Source: Spodoptera frugiperda (lineage: Eukaryota > Arthropoda > Insecta > Lepidoptera > Noctuidae). From it: a stretch of 64,000 nucleotides of DNA. Under the pieces are notes generated by a model. The model made no database searches. It was given only the letters and a program-made list of their open reading frames with translations, and was not told the DNA's origin. Below are positions 36,034 to 47,530 of this stretch, in pieces; the first letter of the stretch is position 1, and each line of letters starts with the position of its first letter. The DNA lies in contig NC_064238.1 of NCBI RefSeq assembly GCF_023101765.2, positions 866,001 through 930,000 on the forward strand, written 5' to 3'. Both the position numbers and the translations under genes were made by a program.

Positions 36034-37693
36034 ATCAAAGTATAAATGTATACCAGCTTATTCCAAAAAGCCTTTGGACGTTAGATAAAATTACGACACT
36101 AAAACTAAAAAGGTAAAAAAAAAATCATTTTGCCTTCAAAATCGAAATAAAAGATTGAAGTTGCTCATCGCAACTCTTTCGAATTTGATAGCTTTAACGA
36201 AAATTAACAAACTTAGTCTGTCCTTGACAAGTTGTTCCGAAGGTTTTTTACGGAAGATTCTTTACTGACTCAATTAAAATTGTTGAGCGATAAGGCAACC
36301 GAAACATCTATTAACTGGTAGGTTTTGACTTTTAATTTAAAAATATCAAATACATAATTATCTATCGAAGATACGTAGACTACTAGTTTTGAAGAAGACA
36401 GTCGTTAGTTTATGATAATACTAAACTATTACCCGTGACTTTGTCTGTTTGATCAAAAGAGCAAACGTGGCCTATTTGTTTATGTGTAGCTCTTAAACAC
36501 TTTTCCGGATTATTTCAATTTTTCAATATAGGTGTTAAATTTTATTACTACTTGACTTGATGAGTTGGGAAGGTCAGAGATAATGGACGCCATATTTGAG
36601 TTCCTGCACGGAAACCTACCAGTTTTTCAAAATAAAACCTTATTCTTACCACTGCTACTTACACCAAAGATACTTCTCACCAACCCTATCCTCTCACAAC
36701 AACAAAGAGAAACAATAAACAACATTATATGCCATTCACCTAAGAGTTTCAATGCTGTCAAAACTCGTTTGCAGTACGTGCATCTGAATTCATATCTTCA
36801 TCTTTGCAATACGACGATCACCTACTGACTACCAATGTCTCTTCGACTTGTAACCGACGAGTCGACTCCTCAACTATTGTTAGTCAGAAAACGTATGGCG
36901 AACGATGCGAATCGACTTCCAGAATACGACTGCTTTGCCTTAATTTTAGAACAGAGTTAAATATTTAATTAAGAACACTAACTTGAGGCTGTAGTTTAGA
37001 TTGAGATACTAAAATACTAACCTATAGTGTGGAGGGAATGTAGTTTTAGTGCTTAGTATTTCCATGGGAGTTAGATTTTGGTTGGGGGAGGAGAGGTGGT
37101 TTCATTTGTGTGTTATGGTTGTGAGTGAGTGAACGATTAAAAAATGATATTGTCTATATATAAAAACTTTTTGATGATAAAACAGTTTAAGTTGAATTGT
37201 TTTTGCTAAGAAGGTTTTAACAGGTAATAAAACTTCTTGAAAAAATGTGAAATTATTTTTCCAAAAAGATTGTTTGAATAAGTAACTGTAATAAACTGTA
37301 TTATTCGACATTCACAAAGAGTGACTACTTAGTTCTAAAAATTTACATTTCATTAAAACATTTTTCAAAAACTAGTTGAATATTTTTCTTTTTATAAATT
37401 CGTGCTTTATTTTGCGTTGAAGCCGGAAGTAGGCTTGCTGCAGGCTGCATCGGAATGGAGTTCAGCTATAGAAATGTATACATACGGAAACTCGATTGCT
37501 ACAACCTATCTACTAGTTTTTTCCGGTTAAAAAGAAAAAAATACATTTTCCCATTTTTTTCCAATTTCCATCAAAGTTTTTCGTTTCTTTGTGGGAATAT
37601 TTGAACAATATCTAGTGTAGGTATTTTAAAGTGAGGTGAAGATTTATTTCGTCGAACTAAAATACTTATGTGAAGTCACTGAACAATATGGAT
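36034..37693. other. Stretch without recognised gene
   Basis: An 87-codon frame at 36565-36828 has no recognisable domain. No repeat family recognised. Confidence 0.45.
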
Positions 37694-37821
37694 TTTTGAG
37701 AGGCTATAATCTTCCAAAGACTTTTACCGCCTAGGGTGAGGCGAAAAGGAGCGTTAGACTTTTACTGACTAAATACACCGTTCCTACTCCTGCTCTTCGA
37801 GCTGGAACCCCGGTAATCTAG
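37694..37821 (+). mobile_element. SINE-like family B, copy 3
   Basis: TTGAGAGGCTATAATCTTCC, CCTAGGGTGAGGCGAAAAGG, TTTTACTGACTAAATACACC, CCTACTCCTGCTCTTCGAGC and CCCCGGTAATCTAG identify a diverged but near-complete copy. Confidence 0.7.
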
Positions 37822-37877
37822 GGGTTATATGGATAGAGTAAACACGATGTTTTAGTCACCAGGATAATAAAATAATA

Positions 37878-37896
37878 AACCCTCGGCAAACCTCAT
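37878..37896. repeat. 19-bp direct repeat, left
   Basis: AACCCTCGGCAAACCTCAT, matched at 38412-38430 with one change. The pair flanks the TIR element between them. Confidence 0.75.
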
Positions 37897-37905
37897 TAAG
37901 GCTGC

Positions 37906-38400
37906 CTGTCCACCGGAGCGGAGCGAGGCAGCGGAGCGGAGAAACTAACCAATAGGACTGCACAAAATCTCCATTTCTTTAGTGGACAGGGAGTTGCGAA
38001 CTAGTTTAAAAATTCATATAAAACCGGTAAGCGGAGCGGGGATGCAAGGCAGCGGAGCGGAGAAACGGAGCGGGGAAGCGGAGCGGGGAATGATGATATG
38101 ATTTCTTAACCAAAATCTATGTTTCCTTATAGAATTGTTCAAATAGTATACGGTAAGTAATTCGGTTTCTTCTGACTCCAACTCTTCTTCCTCAAGCAAT
38201 GTAAGGTAATAACGTATTAACTTTTTCGATAACATGTCTGCTGTCACTGACATTTCGCGTAGAACTAAACATCGTCCGCCGCCGGGAGCTCGAAATACTC
38301 GTCGCGTACTCGCGGCCTAGTCATATTGAAAAACACAGACAACTCCGCTCCGCATTACTTTCTCGCTCTGCTCCGCAACTCGCTCCTCTCCGGTGGACAG
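37906..38400 (-). mobile_element. Harbinger-like TIR element (deletion derivative)
   Basis: The ends match as inverted repeats over 22 bp with one difference: the left opens CTGTCCACCGGAGCGGAGCG and the right, in reverse, CTGTCCACCGGAGAGGAGCG. A minus-strand frame starts at 38253 and contains SEETELLTVYYLNN then RKHRFWLRN. The acidic stretch followed by R-K-x-R-x-W resembles the N-terminus of PIF/Harbinger nucleases (HARBI1-like). The frame then runs into reiterated GGAGCGG units at 38029-38090, so the catalytic region is lost. Similarity is by eye only; other DNA transposon types are possible. Confidence 0.55.
38029..38090. repeat. GGAGCGG-rich reiteration
   Basis: AAGCGGAGCGGGGA and close variants recur four to five times, matching the subterminal sequence of the surrounding TIR element. 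It probably arose by slippage or gene conversion of the subterminal motif. Confidence 0.65.
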
Positions 38401-38411
38401 ACACAGTACGC

Positions 38412-38430
38412 AACCCTCCGCAAACCTCAT
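38412..38430. repeat. 19-bp direct repeat, right
   Basis: AACCCTCCGCAAACCTCAT, 18 of 19 identical to 37878-37896. Confidence 0.75.
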
Positions 38431-39921
38431 CATAAAAACAAAAAACTCAAATAAAATTCACGCTCGTCGATTTTAAATAAATAATTCAGTCAAAAGGTTC
38501 CTACAAAAACTCATACACGACACGAGTACGTATCAGAGCGCTGCGTCAAACCAAATGAAAACATAAGAGATACAGCATCACCCTAACATAACAGCTATGG
38601 CAGCCGCCGAGGTGTCGTTCAGCAAATTTTTCTCATAAAAATGTTCTGCGTAATACCTTCCTTTAGTCGATGAGAAGAAATTTATTGTTGGTCGTAAAAA
38701 GTACATTGCGCGAGTAAACCGCGGGAATTTTGGAAACTCAGTGGAACCGTTCTCACGTCGTCACCGTCTCCAGAACTTTATACATTCACCGTGGATGGTG
38801 TAAATAACTGGAGATCATCTTCAACTTCGTCATGTCACAGGAATGTGTGAGAATAGAGATGCAATTTCACCAGTCTCGTCACGTTCCCCGAAGAGCCTGA
38901 TTCTAGGAAGCTACGAGACTGTTTGATCGTAAATGTACTAAATGTACATGTCTTTATGTTGTCATGAAGAGTTTATGTGTTACTTCTACGAAGATCTTTT
39001 TCCTTTGCTCTCAGTGGTACCAATGTTTTGTAAAGCATCAGTAACCAATATTGTATCTAAAACGTTTCTCAGTAATTTTGATGTGTATAAGATCCTGGAA
39101 AATGTTTTGAAATAAATAATTACTTTTTCTACGAATGAATGCTACAAAACCAATATTTCATTGAAAGCTTCGTATAACATATTTAATTGTGTATGATGTT
39201 TTTATAGCTCACGTGGAAAAGGTACCGGTGATATTTTTGTAACATTAATTCAAACATTATCTATCTAACTCAATTCGATATTCAAAATGGACGTTACTGC
39301 AAAAAAGACAAAGAAAATCCAATAGAAAGAAAATATCTGAAAAAAGTCAATCCCTTTACAATAGCAATTTCCAAGCACGAATTACCTGGGCGCTCTAGAC
39401 AAAAATCTAGCTGTATATTCTGACGTTATGAGCTAGGATTCATATCTGAGCGCGATGCATTTCCCTATAGTGTGATGCAAAATTAAAATTTTATTGCCAG
39501 TTCACCGCCATCTTCCCTGACTTGCGCACTGATGTAAACTTTGAGAAAGTTTCTTTGGCCATTAATAATTCTCTCGCGGCATCCGGGACCCTGAAAAGAA
39601 TATTTCACTCTTTTGAAGCTGCAAACTGGGTACAATCAAATTACCATTTGAAAGAGCCCCTTGTACTGCTATTTAAGACGTTGAACGATTTTCGTGAGCT
39701 TTGTTTGTGTCTTATCGCTGAAACCGTTTGTAATAAATCTCTTTACAGCTGTTTACAATTAAACGTGTATAGGTATGAATGGATGATTGTTCTCAATTTT
39801 AATGTTCAATTTTATGCAGATTTTACTTAATTATTTGGACATTAAAGTGGAACTGTTTTGTTGGAATTTAGCTTTATGTTGCTTAAAAATCATCTCAATT
39901 CTGATAAAGGTACCTACTTAC
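38431..39921. other. Stretch without recognised gene
   Basis: The 102-codon plus frame at 39522-39830 lies in a more GC-rich patch (39500-39700) but has no domain I recognise and no convincing splice context. No repeats recognised. Confidence 0.4.
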
Positions 39922-40054
39922 CTTTTTTTATTGAACGGGGAAAATCAGCCAATGACTTCTACCACCTTGGGCGAGGCGAGGAGTATAGTATATAGTACAC
40001 TTAATGACTAAAAACCACCTCGATCGGAACACGCTAAGTAGTCCGCAGCTCCGG
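39922..40054 (+). mobile_element. SINE-like family B, copy 4
   Basis: AACGGGGAAAATCAGCCAAT, CACCTTGGGCGAGGCGAGG, AATGACTAAAAACCACCTCG and AGTAGTCCGCAGCTCCGG. A piece in the middle is replaced by GTATAGTATATAGTAC, apparently a local expansion. Confidence 0.7.
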
Positions 40055-40469
40055 ATACCTACTTACCTTGGAGCAAAATCAATATGGAGCATCCATTCGA
40101 CGACAAAAAAGGGAAACAGTTTTAAATACATTTAAAACCTGCGATAAAAACGAAAATCTCTGATTTAGAACTAGGAACCGTTCCAACGATCTATTTAACT
40201 GAAATTAACGGAAATTTAAAATTTATAAAACTATCTTATTTCTTTCTAAATGCACGAGCAAATCGAAGAGAAAAAATAAGGCGATCATAGCTCCCGGCGT
40301 CCATCTTATTTGCTTACCTCGCACAATAGAGTGCACTTTTATGTTTTGTGAAATGAGACCATTATAGACCTGCCTGCTCCAGCTTATTCTTATTTTATTA
40401 AAAAAATGTTTTAAACCATAATGTAAGCCGGGCTTCAATCAGGTTTGTTTTTGTTATGTTCATATTTTA

Positions 40470-40612
40470 TGTTATACTAGCATCTGCCAACGGCTTTATC
40501 CGCGTTCCCGTGGTATAAAAAGTATCCTATCACCCAAGACAGCCCACACCCTGTCTCTATGATTTTTCTATTGCTGATTTGATATTAACATTAGTAGACT
40601 AGTATTAGTAAA
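40470..40612 (+). mobile_element. RTE-like 3'-tail fragment, copy 3
   Basis: ATACTAGCATCTGCCAACGG, CGTTCCCGTGGTATAAAAAG and TATCCTATCACCCAAGACAG, ending near TAACATTAGTAGACTAGTAT. The first half is well conserved with 45028-45165. Confidence 0.6.
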
Positions 40613-40615
40613 AAA

Positions 40616-40892
40616 GACTGCTCATTGGTCGAGTGGTCGCAAGTGCGACTTCCGGCAAGGAGTGTCAGATTCGATTGCCGGGTCGGGCAAAGTAGGTATT
40701 ACTGGGCTTTTTTCGGTTTTTTTTAAATTTCTAAATAGTAGCACGCAACCTGGAATTGTACCTAGTTTATGGCAATAGGCTCAGCCCCTATGGCATGGTA
40801 CAATGGTGAAAAGTGGGTGTCCATTGTACAATGGCATTACGTGCGGTAATGCGCACCTCTGCCTACCCCTTCGGGAATAAAAGGCGTGACGT
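40616..40892 (+). mobile_element. SINE family C, copy 4 (full length)
   Basis: The head GCTCATTGGTCGAGTGGTCG provides an A-box-like TGGTCGAGTGG. B-box-like GATTCGATTGCC follows, then AAAGTAGGTATTACTGGGC, TATGGCAATAGGCTCAGCC, TAATGCGCACCTCTGCCTAC and AAAAGGCGTGACGTT. Most complete plus-strand copy. The downstream 109-codon frame starts inside it and is not a gene. Confidence 0.85.
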
Positions 40893-41370
40893 TATAATGA
40901 TACTAAAAATTTACCAGACAAAGGTAATCCTGACACACTTGGTCACTTTGATGGCTCGTTGCTCTACCATACACTACTTACAATGGAAAACGAGTTCGTG
41001 GAAAAGGTTTTTAAAAACCCAAACAGTAAAACCCAGTTCCAGACCCTTTGTTACCCTTTTCATTTTGTGCTTTACAGAGCTTGTTATTACGTACGTGCTT
41101 GTATCCAAAGCTTGTTGTTTATCATTCGCAAATATCAAATAAAAAAAAATTATAATATCACATCTCCATCGTCGTTCCTTCATGTCTGAGGGTCGTGGTC
41201 AGCATCAGGGTTGCATCTGGAGTGCATGATCTGCTTCAAGCGGTTTCTGTCCAGTATCTTACAATAGGGTAAAATTTTAAGGGCCAGTCGATCTCGTCGG
41301 AGAACTACTGCACGATCTCTTGCTTTCAGAGTACCCAACCACGATCAGGTAGGTTCTCGGTTCTCACCCC

Positions 41371-41531
41371 CTCTTTTTTTTTGAGGGGGGAACATCATCC
41401 AATGACTTCTCCCGCCTTGGGCAAGGCAAGAGGGAGTTTCAGACTCTTACTGACTAAAAACCACCCCGTTCCTTCTCCTGCTTTTCGAGCCGGAGCCCCG
41501 GTAAACCCGCTAGATAGTCCGCAGCTTCTCA
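41371..41531 (+). mobile_element. SINE-like family B, copy 5 (best preserved)
   Basis: GAGGGGGGAACATCATCCAA, CTTGGGCAAGGCAAGAGGG, TTACTGACTAAAAACCACCC, CTTTTCGAGCCGGAGCCCCG and AACCCGCTAGATAGTCCGCA give the fullest version in the window. It is preceded by a nine-T run. The 61-codon frame inside is accidental. Confidence 0.8.
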
Positions 41532-41989
41532 CCCCCTCTAGGGATATAATACCACATCACCATTAATCAAAATACTAATCGAAATCCCAATACAGAAATC
41601 GATACGAGTATTATTATTTTTTTAATCAAAACGCACAGGAGTAGATTACATTATCCCAGTGCGAATAATTTATAATGCAAATTGGGCCCCGGGGTAGCTT
41701 TAGGCCTCCATAATGGAATAGATTGCAAAACACCACAGCATTGATAATTCAGTTGGTAGTAAGGGTCGTCACTTGTTTCCTGTGGTGTTAACGATCACTG
41801 CTATCGGAGAATCGGAACACTTAAGACAATTTCGATACTGTTAGGAAGGTTATAGATTTTAACGCTTTAGTAATTTTGATGTATTGATGATTGTTCTTGG
41901 GGTGTTTTGTTGTGGTATAGTCAGTAGTCAGGGATTTAATTTCTTGCTGAGATATAAAATAAGCGTTGGCGATTAGTGCAGGCCTGAGG

Positions 41990-42145
41990 ATACTTTTCAC
42001 CAGAGACGTGCTGCAGCGGCGCATCTTCATAACACATCTTACGTGCACAGCTTAGTATTGGTGGAAATAGTCACACAATTTCACAGCTTAGCTATTACAT
42101 CATCGTACCATACCTAAATAGCACATCTCTGGTAGAAAAGCACTC
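41990..42145 (+). mobile_element. MITE family E, copy 1 (internally deleted)
   Basis: Left end TACTTTTCACCAGAGACGTG and right end TAGCACATCTCTGGTAGAAA are inverted repeats of each other. The interior keeps CGGCGCATCTTCATAACACA and CAGCTTAGCTATTACATC but lacks the left half found in the copy at 50458-50793. Non-coding. Confidence 0.7.
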
Positions 42146-42185
42146 TAAAAGTATTGATGTGTGTTAGTAGATTACTTATTGTCCT

Positions 42186-42210
42186 CAAAAACAACTTATA
42201 GTTGTTTTTG
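42186..42210. repeat. Perfect 10-bp-arm hairpin
   Basis: CAAAAACAAC and GTTGTTTTTG flank TTATA. An A/T-dominated small palindrome, possibly chance. Confidence 0.4.
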
Positions 42211-42669
42211 CTGAGCTATGAAATTCTTCGAATTGAAGAGTTAATGTCAGTGTATGGGACTTTAATAGCGTTTAGCTCTACATCCAATAATTTCAATACA
42301 TGAAGGACGTCGTGTACATACTAAAAAAATAAAAAAAGACATACAAATTATATACAACATCTATAAAACACTCTCCCCATTCACGTACTAGTAATTGTTT
42401 GAAAAAGCGTCAAAAACAATTATCCTTTTAGACTGAAAAACTAGCATAATTGCTGCTGCTAAATACAGTTTGCGTTTGTGCAGGTGACAACCCCTATATA
42501 ATAGCAGTTATGACAATAAACACGTTTAAATTTAAATCAGTCTGCATGTCGACCAACATCCGCCGTTGTACTGCAGAATAGCTTCATGAGAAGATGAAAG
42601 ATTCAGGGGAAATGAAGGTATGGAGACTGGAGGGTCCTTGCTTATTAAGTAGTAGAGCTTTATGAAATT

Positions 42670-42987
42670 TAAGTGTGGGAGAGCCATGCTTCGGCACGAA
42701 TGGGCCGGCTCGACCGGAGTGATACCACGGCCTCACAGAAAACCGACGTGAAACAACGCTTGCGTTGTGTTTCGTTGTGTGAGTGAGGTTACCGGAGGCC
42801 CAATTCCCCCTTCCCAATCTTCCCCATCCCCATTCCCGAACAACAACCCTTAAATTCCTAACTCCCAAAAAGCCGGTAACGCACTTGTAAAGCCTCTGGT
42901 GTTTCAAGTGTCCATGGGTGGTGGCGATTGCTTACCATCAGGTAATACGTCTGCTCGATTACCGACATGTCTCATAAAAAAAAAAAT
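42670..42987 (+). mobile_element. SINE-like family A, copy 5 (reference copy)
   Basis: The fullest copy: head TAAGTGTGGGAGAGCCATGC, GGGCCGGCTCGACCGGAGTG, GTGAAACAACGCTTGCGTTG, TGAGTGAGGTTACCGGAGGC, a C-rich middle, AAGCCGGTAACGCACTTGTA, TTACCATCAGGTAATACGTC and an A-run end. The same head sequence begins the copy at 57949, which fixes the 5' end of the family. The 107-codon minus frame is accidental. Confidence 0.85.
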
Positions 42988-45027
42988 CTTACTGACTTAT
43001 TATAAAAGGTAAGAAAAAGATCGTGATTGACACCATAATCCCATGCAGTACGAATAAGTACGCCTTTCTCCTCCCCGAGATTACCATGAATAATTGAAAC
43101 ACGTTGAACACAAAAAACGCTGAACTTAAAATAAATTACAGTTCATAATAAAAAATAATGTAGAATAGAAAAATAGCATTCAGCTCGAACAAGCGTCTGA
43201 AAGTTTTGTAGCCGGTAGAAAATTACATTTAACATTTTTACGTTACATTTCTGCACCTCGTATTGCACTCAGCTCGGATATAACTCAAAATTATGAAATA
43301 AAGTGAAATGTACTTTAAAACGTTTCTAAGAGTGTGCAACAGCTGAAACAAATCGTGGCCGCGCGGCCGGCCCTAATGGATATAATGGAAATGGCTGACT
43401 ATTGGCCCGCTTACCTTAAGTGGATACGCGACTTGCAAAGAAATGGCCTGCGATTGGTTACGTACCTTATTGAGTTCGGTAAGTGTATTTAATGGAGATG
43501 TAACGCTCGCCAGTGATAGGGTCGTTTAGATAAGCTCTTTATGACGACGAAGAGATGGTCCTCGTAATATTGTTTTGTTTTGCACTCTCGTTTTATTGTA
43601 TGCTACTGAAATGCTATTGGATAACGATCAAGATGTTTAGAGGTTTTAAGTTTAGAATGTCTCTGTGGACGTTTTAGCTTTGTAGGTTATTTCTCTTTTT
43701 ATTGCTACTGCTGCAATGAATGAAGTCCACATTGAGTCCTGACTTTAGTTATTTTAGGTACGTTTAAGTTAGTTATCTTTATTGCTCCTTCTCACTCTCT
43801 AGTATAATAACCACGTATCCTCTTAGAAATAGAGACAATATACAGGTCGATAAGTGATTAAGTTTGTACTCAGACGACACACGATGTGTAATCGAAAGAG
43901 TTTCCTTCTAACGTTTATAAATCCACTGTTATAAGACCATCTTAAACCAATCAAAACCCAATAGAAACTACTTAAAAATAAGAAACAATGGACAAGATAC
44001 CTCCATATTATGTCATAGCAATTATCATTAAACGAACCGAGTATGAGGTCGCTCCCTCATCCAGTAATGCCCTTAACGAGTGCCCCAGGGAGTGCAAATT
44101 TTCAGTTAAACAGTATTTATTAAAAGCTGCTTAGCAGCATATTACATGTTATTAAGTTTCTCTGACCCAGTTGAGGCAGCCTCCTTTTATTCGAGCCGGG
44201 ACTTTAATATTTTAGTTACAAGCTATTCCTTTAGCTCTGCACTCAATTAATCATTTTGAATTTAGTTCTGTTTTTAAAATTGTTCCTAGAAGTGTATTGT
44301 TTGTTTTGTGTACAGTAATTTATTGTGTAGTGTAATGTCCTTACAATTACTTTGTTTAAGTTGTGAGTACTGCTGGACTTTGAATAGATTGAGAAGGTAG
44401 GGTCCATGGAGGTGAGGCAAACAATATTTTATGCGTCTTATGTATAATTTTGAGTTAAAAAATGCTGTTTATGTCAATTTACTAGGTCAATATTTACTGT
44501 ATTTTATCCATATTACAAATGTTTTAGATCCAAACAGACAAACTATATTATCTAAAATGGTAGAAATCATAGTTCGTAGATCGTAAAGAATATTTTATTA
44601 CAGATCGGAAAAGCAATATATTTTTTTAAAAGTAAACATTAACATTCACAGTCAAATCGGTTTATAACCATAAGTTGTAGACCAAAGACTGTAATGAACC
44701 CAATATTTTCATAGAACCACCACCTCTCTTAGTGACTAGAGAGTCTCGCAAGTGTATTAATCGATACACGCGTATCCTATCAACTTTGATTCCGTGTATC
44801 GATAAGAACCTGTATAGAGCAAAGTTGTTCGTTGTTAACTTAACTCCGAGCGCGTTGTTAATATTTCACAAGTTAACTTTGTGGTTAAAACATCGTATAG
44901 CTACTGATACGGAAGGAAGAGTAAACTCTATTGATGAATTATCTATCACATTAATTATGTTTGTAGTTCTGAATTCTTTTTGCCAATTTGTATTATTACG
45001 TCTCATGGAAAAGAGGGTGAGATTTTT
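42988..45027. other. 2-kb stretch without recognised gene
   Basis: CpG-rich patch at 43355-43490, ending with GAGTTCGGTAAGTG, a good splice-donor consensus without a supporting exon. The 130-codon plus frame from 44732 runs into the LINE tail at 45028 and is not accepted as coding. Confidence 0.4.
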
Positions 45028-45200
45028 TAACTTCTGCCAGCGGCTATGCCCGCATTCCCGTGGGATAAAAAGTATCCTATCACCCAAGATAGTTCATATC
45101 CTGTCTGTATACCAAATTTATTAAAAAATCCGTTCGGTAGTTTAAGCGTGGTTGACGAACAAAAAATATTTTCACATTTGTATTATTAGTGTGATAAATG
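45028..45200 (+). mobile_element. RTE-like 3'-tail fragment, copy 4
   Basis: AACTTCTGCCAGCGGCTATG, CCCGTGGGATAAAAAGTATC, GTATACCAAATTTATTAAAA and GTATTATTAGTGTGAT give the family tail to its end. Best-preserved copy here. Confidence 0.65.
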
Positions 45201-46435
45201 ATTTAAATATTTTTACGGACTTTAAAAAAATATTGTTTAAATTGACATGGTACGTTTTGAATTGTATTCGCATTTCGTTCATACAATCAAGAATGCCGAT
45301 GTTGCTTGTAATTTCCTATAAATCCCACCATATTACAGATTCCTCGTCCTTTTATCGACAACACCAATTAGCTCAATTGAGCGAATCTCTCCGTCGTTCA
45401 AAATAGAAAGCAAATGACTTAAGTAATCGAGTTGTTCCCGCTCAATCGCTCGCCAATCGCCTGCTGTAGGTCCCGTTCTAATATTTGCATGAAAAATACT
45501 CATTGTTCAGAGTGTTGAAGTGCGAACATAAATAATGAGGGGACCAGGTTTCCGGGGTATTATTGTCGTCTATCATTGGGGACTACCAACCGTATTCTTT
45601 TACGTCCAAGCGTTTTGTCAGCCGGGAATATTTCACGAGTTATTCGTATCAATTTGCTTCGAGTGGAAAAAGTTGGCCCCTTCAACGTTTTCTTTTTGTT
45701 GGAGACGTATCGTGTATTGGTTTTCGTAATGGCTTTTTGAATGATACCGATGTTTATGAAGTGAATTGAACTTTGTTATTGCTTTACGATGTTATGGGAA
45801 TACAATGGTTATATTGTCGTTTTAAGGGTGTGTTTTGCATGTATGATGTGTTCAATGACTTTGCTTTTTACTGACAATTTCGTAGCACATAATGCTGTTG
45901 AAACGATCGTACATTCTTATATTTTATTGAGGAAATACCAAGTAACAGATTCTCTACTCTATCTTAAGTTTAATAAAATCACCTTAAGGTTTTTAAAACT
46001 ACATTCCACGTTGGAATTCAGAGAGACGGCAACGTTCGACGAAACCATTTAAAAAACAATTGAATCCTCCGGAATGCAAAATTCTTAGTCCGTAATAATT
46101 TTGCAGCCAAAAGCATTTTGTTTTAAATCGAGATTTATTTTGCTACTCTCGAATATTCGCCTCATAATATTTCCGTTCCAGGAATCAACAATGTCTAGAT
46201 TGTTTTGCTATAAACATTCTTTGAGAATACCCCGCGCAGTGGACCAACTTGTTTTGTTTACCGTACATTACGAACTAAGGAACGTCCTCGGAATAGTTTC
46301 TGAATATTTAAGATCGCGTGGTGCAATTTTTGAAATGTGCTTTATGACCAGATGTGGTGAGTTATGGTTTGTAACGACTATTTCGATATCTTGTTTTGAA
46401 ATTTTTGGCACAGAGGTAGGAATTAAATTATTTTT
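45201..46435. other. Stretch without recognised gene
   Basis: Several overlapping frames of 64-115 codons occur, but none shows domain character. GC-rich patches near 45420-45480 and 46180-46330 are unexplained. Confidence 0.4.
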
Positions 46436-46486
46436 GCTGCACTTATAACACAAATTAAAAGTACCCATAACCGACGAACAAGCATG
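46436..46486 (+). mobile_element. RTE-like LINE remnant, copy 3
   Basis: AAATTAAAAGTACCCATAAC, CGACGAACAAGCATGAAAAG and ACTGG match the LINE family of 9594 and 27692. It breaks off exactly where SINE family D sequence starts. Confidence 0.5.
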
Positions 46487-46489
46487 AAA

Positions 46490-46631
46490 AGACTGGTGAG
46501 ATGTGTAGCGCGTTCGATTCCGGCACGGAACAACTCTTAGCGTGTTCCACAAATTGTTGTTTCTTGTCTGGGTGTCATGCATGTGAAATTGTATATTTGT
46601 AAACTCACCCTAATATGGGGCAACGTTTTTT
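46490..46631 (+). mobile_element. SINE family D, copy 5 (5'-truncated)
   Basis: GTGTAGCGCGTTCGATTCCG (B box), TTCCACAAATTGTTGTTTCT, GTCTGGGTGTCATGCATGTG and TATGGGGCAACGTTTTTT. It joins the LINE fragment with no spacer, consistent with insertion into it. Confidence 0.7.
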
Positions 46632-47087
46632 AAAAAGAAAACGAAAAAAACATAGTAATAAATGAATCTGCATAAAACATCCGCGGACTCCAGAATCGAA
46701 TTACCGACTAGACCTTTTCATTAGGCCTCCATAAAAAACGCGTTAAGAAAAACAAGGAAAAGATATGTACACGTAATTATATATCGCTTATGTTGCTCTC
46801 AGCGTTGCCCATTATCTACGTAGGTAGGTATCTTCCTAAAAATAATTTTGAAATAAATATTTCTCTTATAATATATACTTATATAATGCGATTAAGGAAA
46901 AGTATTTTTATTGTATGTTGAAACGTATAGCTAGTAGGTATGTATATTGTATGTCGTTTTTATGTTATCTATAAACGGAATCAGATAAATCGGACTTGTT
47001 ACGGATATTGATTTTTTTTACACGTGGATATTGTTTGACGTAATCTATGTGTGTTTTTTTACCTTGAACTGTCTTGTAAAAGGATAA
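46632..47087. other. AT-rich stretch, nothing recognised
   Basis: A/T runs and no open frame above 60 codons. Confidence 0.45.
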
Positions 47088-47379
47088 GCGTGCTTTTCCG
47101 CCAGCAACTTCCACCACTCATATTCAATATTACACATAGCTTAGCTCTGGTGGAAACGGACTCAGCTAAGCTATGTTTTTATATGGAAAGATGCGTGCTA
47201 TGGATATGTGCTATGGATGGCTTCCCTACTATCGATACATTATATTACTACTTTGCGACGGAGCATCTTCGTAGCATATCTTACTTGCACAGCTACATAA
47301 CTTCATCACATAGTTTTACAGCTTAGCTATTACATCTTCATATCATAGCTACATAGCACATCTTTGGTGAAAAAGCACC
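47088..47379 (+). mobile_element. MITE family E, copy 2
   Basis: Left end GCGTGCTTTTCCGCCAG and right end ATCTTTGGTGAAAAAGCACC are inverted repeats. The interior shares TGGTGGAAACGGACTCAGCT, GGAAAGATGCGTGCTATGGA and ATAGTTTTACAGCTTAGCTA with the copy at 50458-50793. The 91-codon frame through it is accidental. Confidence 0.75.
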
Positions 47380-47404
47380 GGTAAACTAGGGCTTTCATAA
47401 TGTG

Positions 47405-47530
47405 CACATCTGCCTAAGGTTTCAACTGACGCGGAGCGGTGCGGAGAGGAGCTTAGCGGTACACGAATTGACCAATCACTATGCTCGAAATCTCCACCAA
47501 CAGTCTATGAGTGGCTACTGCTGACCAAAG
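47405..47530. repeat. Mixed repeat scrap
   Basis: CTGACGCGGAGCGGTGCGGA and GAGGAGCTTAGCGG recall the GGAGCGG subterminal sequence of the TIR element at 37906. It is followed by ATGAGTGGCTACTGCTGACC, the start of family G (17050). Both are short fragments. Confidence 0.4.

Noticed and set aside
39522..39830. 102-codon frame in a GC-richer patch
   Set aside because: No recognisable domain and no convincing splice sites; not reported as a gene though the patch may be conserved non-coding DNA.
40813..41142. 109-codon open frame
   Set aside because: It starts inside SINE family C (40616-40892); no protein similarity and a competing frame on the other strand.
42584..42907. 107-codon minus-strand frame
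   Set aside because: It is the reverse of the family A SINE copy at 42670-42987.
43355..43498. Possible exon ending in a TCGGTAAGTG splice donor
   Set aside because: No single frame gives a convincing peptide and no acceptor partner was found; a donor consensus occurs often by chance.
44732..45124. 130-codon open frame
   Set aside because: The last third is the RTE-like 3' tail starting at 45028, and the rest shows no domain or coding-like character.
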